The translations under genes were made by a program, and so were the position numbers. Below the pieces are notes generated by a model that made no database searches, was not told the origin of the DNA, and worked only from the letters and a program-made list of their open reading frames with translations. From an uncultured bacterium (GTDB lineage: Bacteria > Planctomycetota > Phycisphaerae > Phycisphaerales > SM1A02): a stretch of 6,732 bases of DNA. Below are positions 6,335-6,732 of the stretch, piece by piece (position 1 is the stretch's first letter; each line of letters opens with the position of its first letter). The stretch covers positions 1 to 6,732 of the forward strand of contig CAIWNO010000086.1 of NCBI GenBank assembly GCA_903914045.1. Reading direction: 5' to 3'.

Positions 6335-6395
6335 GTGTTCGTGTGACGTGGCTGGTGCCACTGGTCTCGAGGGCCACTGAGGTCATCACGAATAC
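6335..6395 (+). other. Three-way-junction RNA fold in the 23S leader
   Basis: An outer stem of nine pairs joins GTGTTCGTG (6335-6343) to CACGAATAC (6387-6395), with one G-U. It continues as GAC/GTC (6345-6347 with 6382-6384). Inside are two side-by-side hairpins: GTGGC-TGGT-GCCAC (6348-6361), and TGGTCT-CGA-GGGCCA (6362-6376) with G-U pairs. The whole segment folds on itself with few loose bases. It could be a processing signal or a spacer structure in the rRNA leader; no known RNA family is recognised. Confidence 0.5.
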
Positions 6396-6409
6396 AGATA
6401 GATACAATC

Positions 6410-6445
6410 GTGTGTTTTTTTTGTGAAGTTCAAAGAGAAACACAC
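6410..6445 (+). other. Long hairpin with T-run in the 23S leader
   Basis: GTGTGTTT (6410-6417) pairs perfectly with AAACACAC (6438-6445). The stem can continue inward through the eight-T run (6415-6422) to TTTG/CAAA around the loop TGAAGTT. The stem is of RNase III-substrate length. The T-run is in the stem rather than after it, so this is not a terminator. Confidence 0.45.
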
Positions 6446-6494
6446 TGATATGTTGCAAGCACCGAGAATTCGAGAATGTCTGAGATGCTGCTCG

Positions 6495-6526
6495 TGTTCA
6501 ATAAATAATAAATTCTTCACTGAACA
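6495..6526 (+). other. A/T-rich loop closed by TGTTCA/TGAACA
   Basis: TGTTCA (6495-6500) and TGAACA (6521-6526) pair around a 20-base A/T-rich loop that contains AATAAATAATAAATT. This may be a cleavage-prone single-stranded loop in the leader. It also has a few -10-like words, but none has a matching -35. Confidence 0.25.
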
Positions 6527-6547
6527 AGTTAAATAAAGAATGCGGGT

Positions 6548-6577
6548 TGCCGGTCCAATAAGCAAAAGGGGCCGGCA
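6548..6577 (+). other. Stable G/C-rich hairpin upstream of 23S
   Basis: TGCCGGTCC (6548-6556) pairs with GGGCCGGCA (6569-6577) over nine base pairs with one U-G, around a 12-base A-rich loop. It is not followed by a T-run. Its place about 60 bases before the mature 5' end suggests a part in 23S precursor folding or processing. Confidence 0.5.
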
Positions 6578-6617
6578 TGGTTGTTGATCTGAAAACAGTC
6601 GAGTGAAGCAATTCATC

Positions 6618-6633
6618 CGACGGTCTCCGGTCG
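6618..6633 (+). other. Small hairpin just before the 23S 5' end
   Basis: CGACGG (6618-6623) pairs with CC-G-GTCG (6627-6633, one bulged G) around TCT, ending five bases before the mature 23S start. In many bacteria the bases here instead pair with the 3' trailer of the precursor. That trailer is outside the window, so this local fold may be only an alternative. Confidence 0.25.
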
Positions 6634-6637
6634 ACAT

Positions 6638-6732
6638 GGCCAAGCGTGAAAGGGCACATGGTGGATGTCTTGGCGTTAAGAGGCGATGAAGGACGTTGGA
6701 ACCTGCGATAAGCCTAGAGGAGCTGGTAACCG
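6638..6732 (+). rRNA. rrl: 23S ribosomal RNA, 5' end (partial)
   Basis: The start aligns without gaps to the E. coli 23S 5' end over its first 24 bases (GGCCAAGCGTGAAAGGGCAC against GGTTAAGCGACTAAGCGTAC, and on). It then shows the conserved blocks GGTGGATG (6660-6667), AGAGGCGATGAAGGACG (6679-6695) and CTGCGATAAGC (6703-6713). Only about 95 bases are present, cut by the right edge. The sequence before it shows no 16S 3' end (no anti-Shine-Dalgarno GGATCACCTCC) and no tRNA, and instead has its own promoter and boxA. The gene therefore appears to be transcribed separately from 16S. Confidence 0.95.

Noticed and set aside
6410..6445. Intrinsic terminator with eight T
   Set aside because: The T-run is on the 5' arm of the hairpin rather than after it, and the bases following the 3' arm are TGATATG.
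6110..6637. tRNA or 16S rRNA end in the leader
   Set aside because: No cloverleaf with a GTTCGA-type T-loop and CCA-side acceptor stem, and no GGATCACCTCC, can be found on the plus strand.
1..6732. CRISPR array, insertion sequence or attachment site
   Set aside because: No regularly spaced repeats, transposase-like frame or terminal inverted repeats with target duplications were seen.

Overview
The window is consistent with a bacterium of the Planctomycetota/PVC group. Three things suggest this. A 23S rRNA gene begins at the right edge with no 16S or tRNA gene in front of it, and unlinked rRNA genes are a known planctomycete habit. The PilM-type gene is an enlarged, membrane-anchored version. 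Its two partners are large, divergent single-pass proteins. The phylum call is an inference from these traits, and the exact lineage cannot be read from the window.

Layout. Positions 1-353 (minus strand) hold the start of a gene for an S1 RNA-binding-domain protein that runs off the left edge. Positions 354-588 are a divergent intergenic region with a candidate promoter for the rightward genes, a cluster of TTGAG half-sites and a short inverted repeat. Positions 589-6109 are a tight three-gene operon on the plus strand, with both junctions of the ATGA overlap type. It encodes a PilM-PilN-like fusion (728 aa), a PilO-like bitopic protein (485 aa) and a large bitopic protein of unknown family (627 aa). 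Positions 6110-6637 carry no gene. They hold weak hairpins, a perfect 9-mer DnaA box, a near-consensus sigma70 promoter, a boxB/boxA-like antitermination signal and a chain of RNA hairpins. The mature 23S rRNA starts at about 6638 and is cut by the right edge.

How the genes may work together. The three operon products look like the inner-membrane alignment platform of a type IV pilus or related secretion system. The first protein combines the cytoplasmic actin-like PilM fold with its own PilN-like N-terminal motif, transmembrane helix and periplasmic region. The other two each have a short cytoplasmic N-terminus, one transmembrane helix and a large periplasmic part. All three carry long low-complexity linkers (Gly/Ser-rich, Pro/Ala/Glu-rich, Gly-rich). 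No secretin, pilin or motor ATPase gene lies in the window.

The most notable points are the free-standing 23S gene with its own promoter and antitermination leader, the PilM-PilN fusion with an in-cis docking motif, and the unrecognised 627-aa third component.
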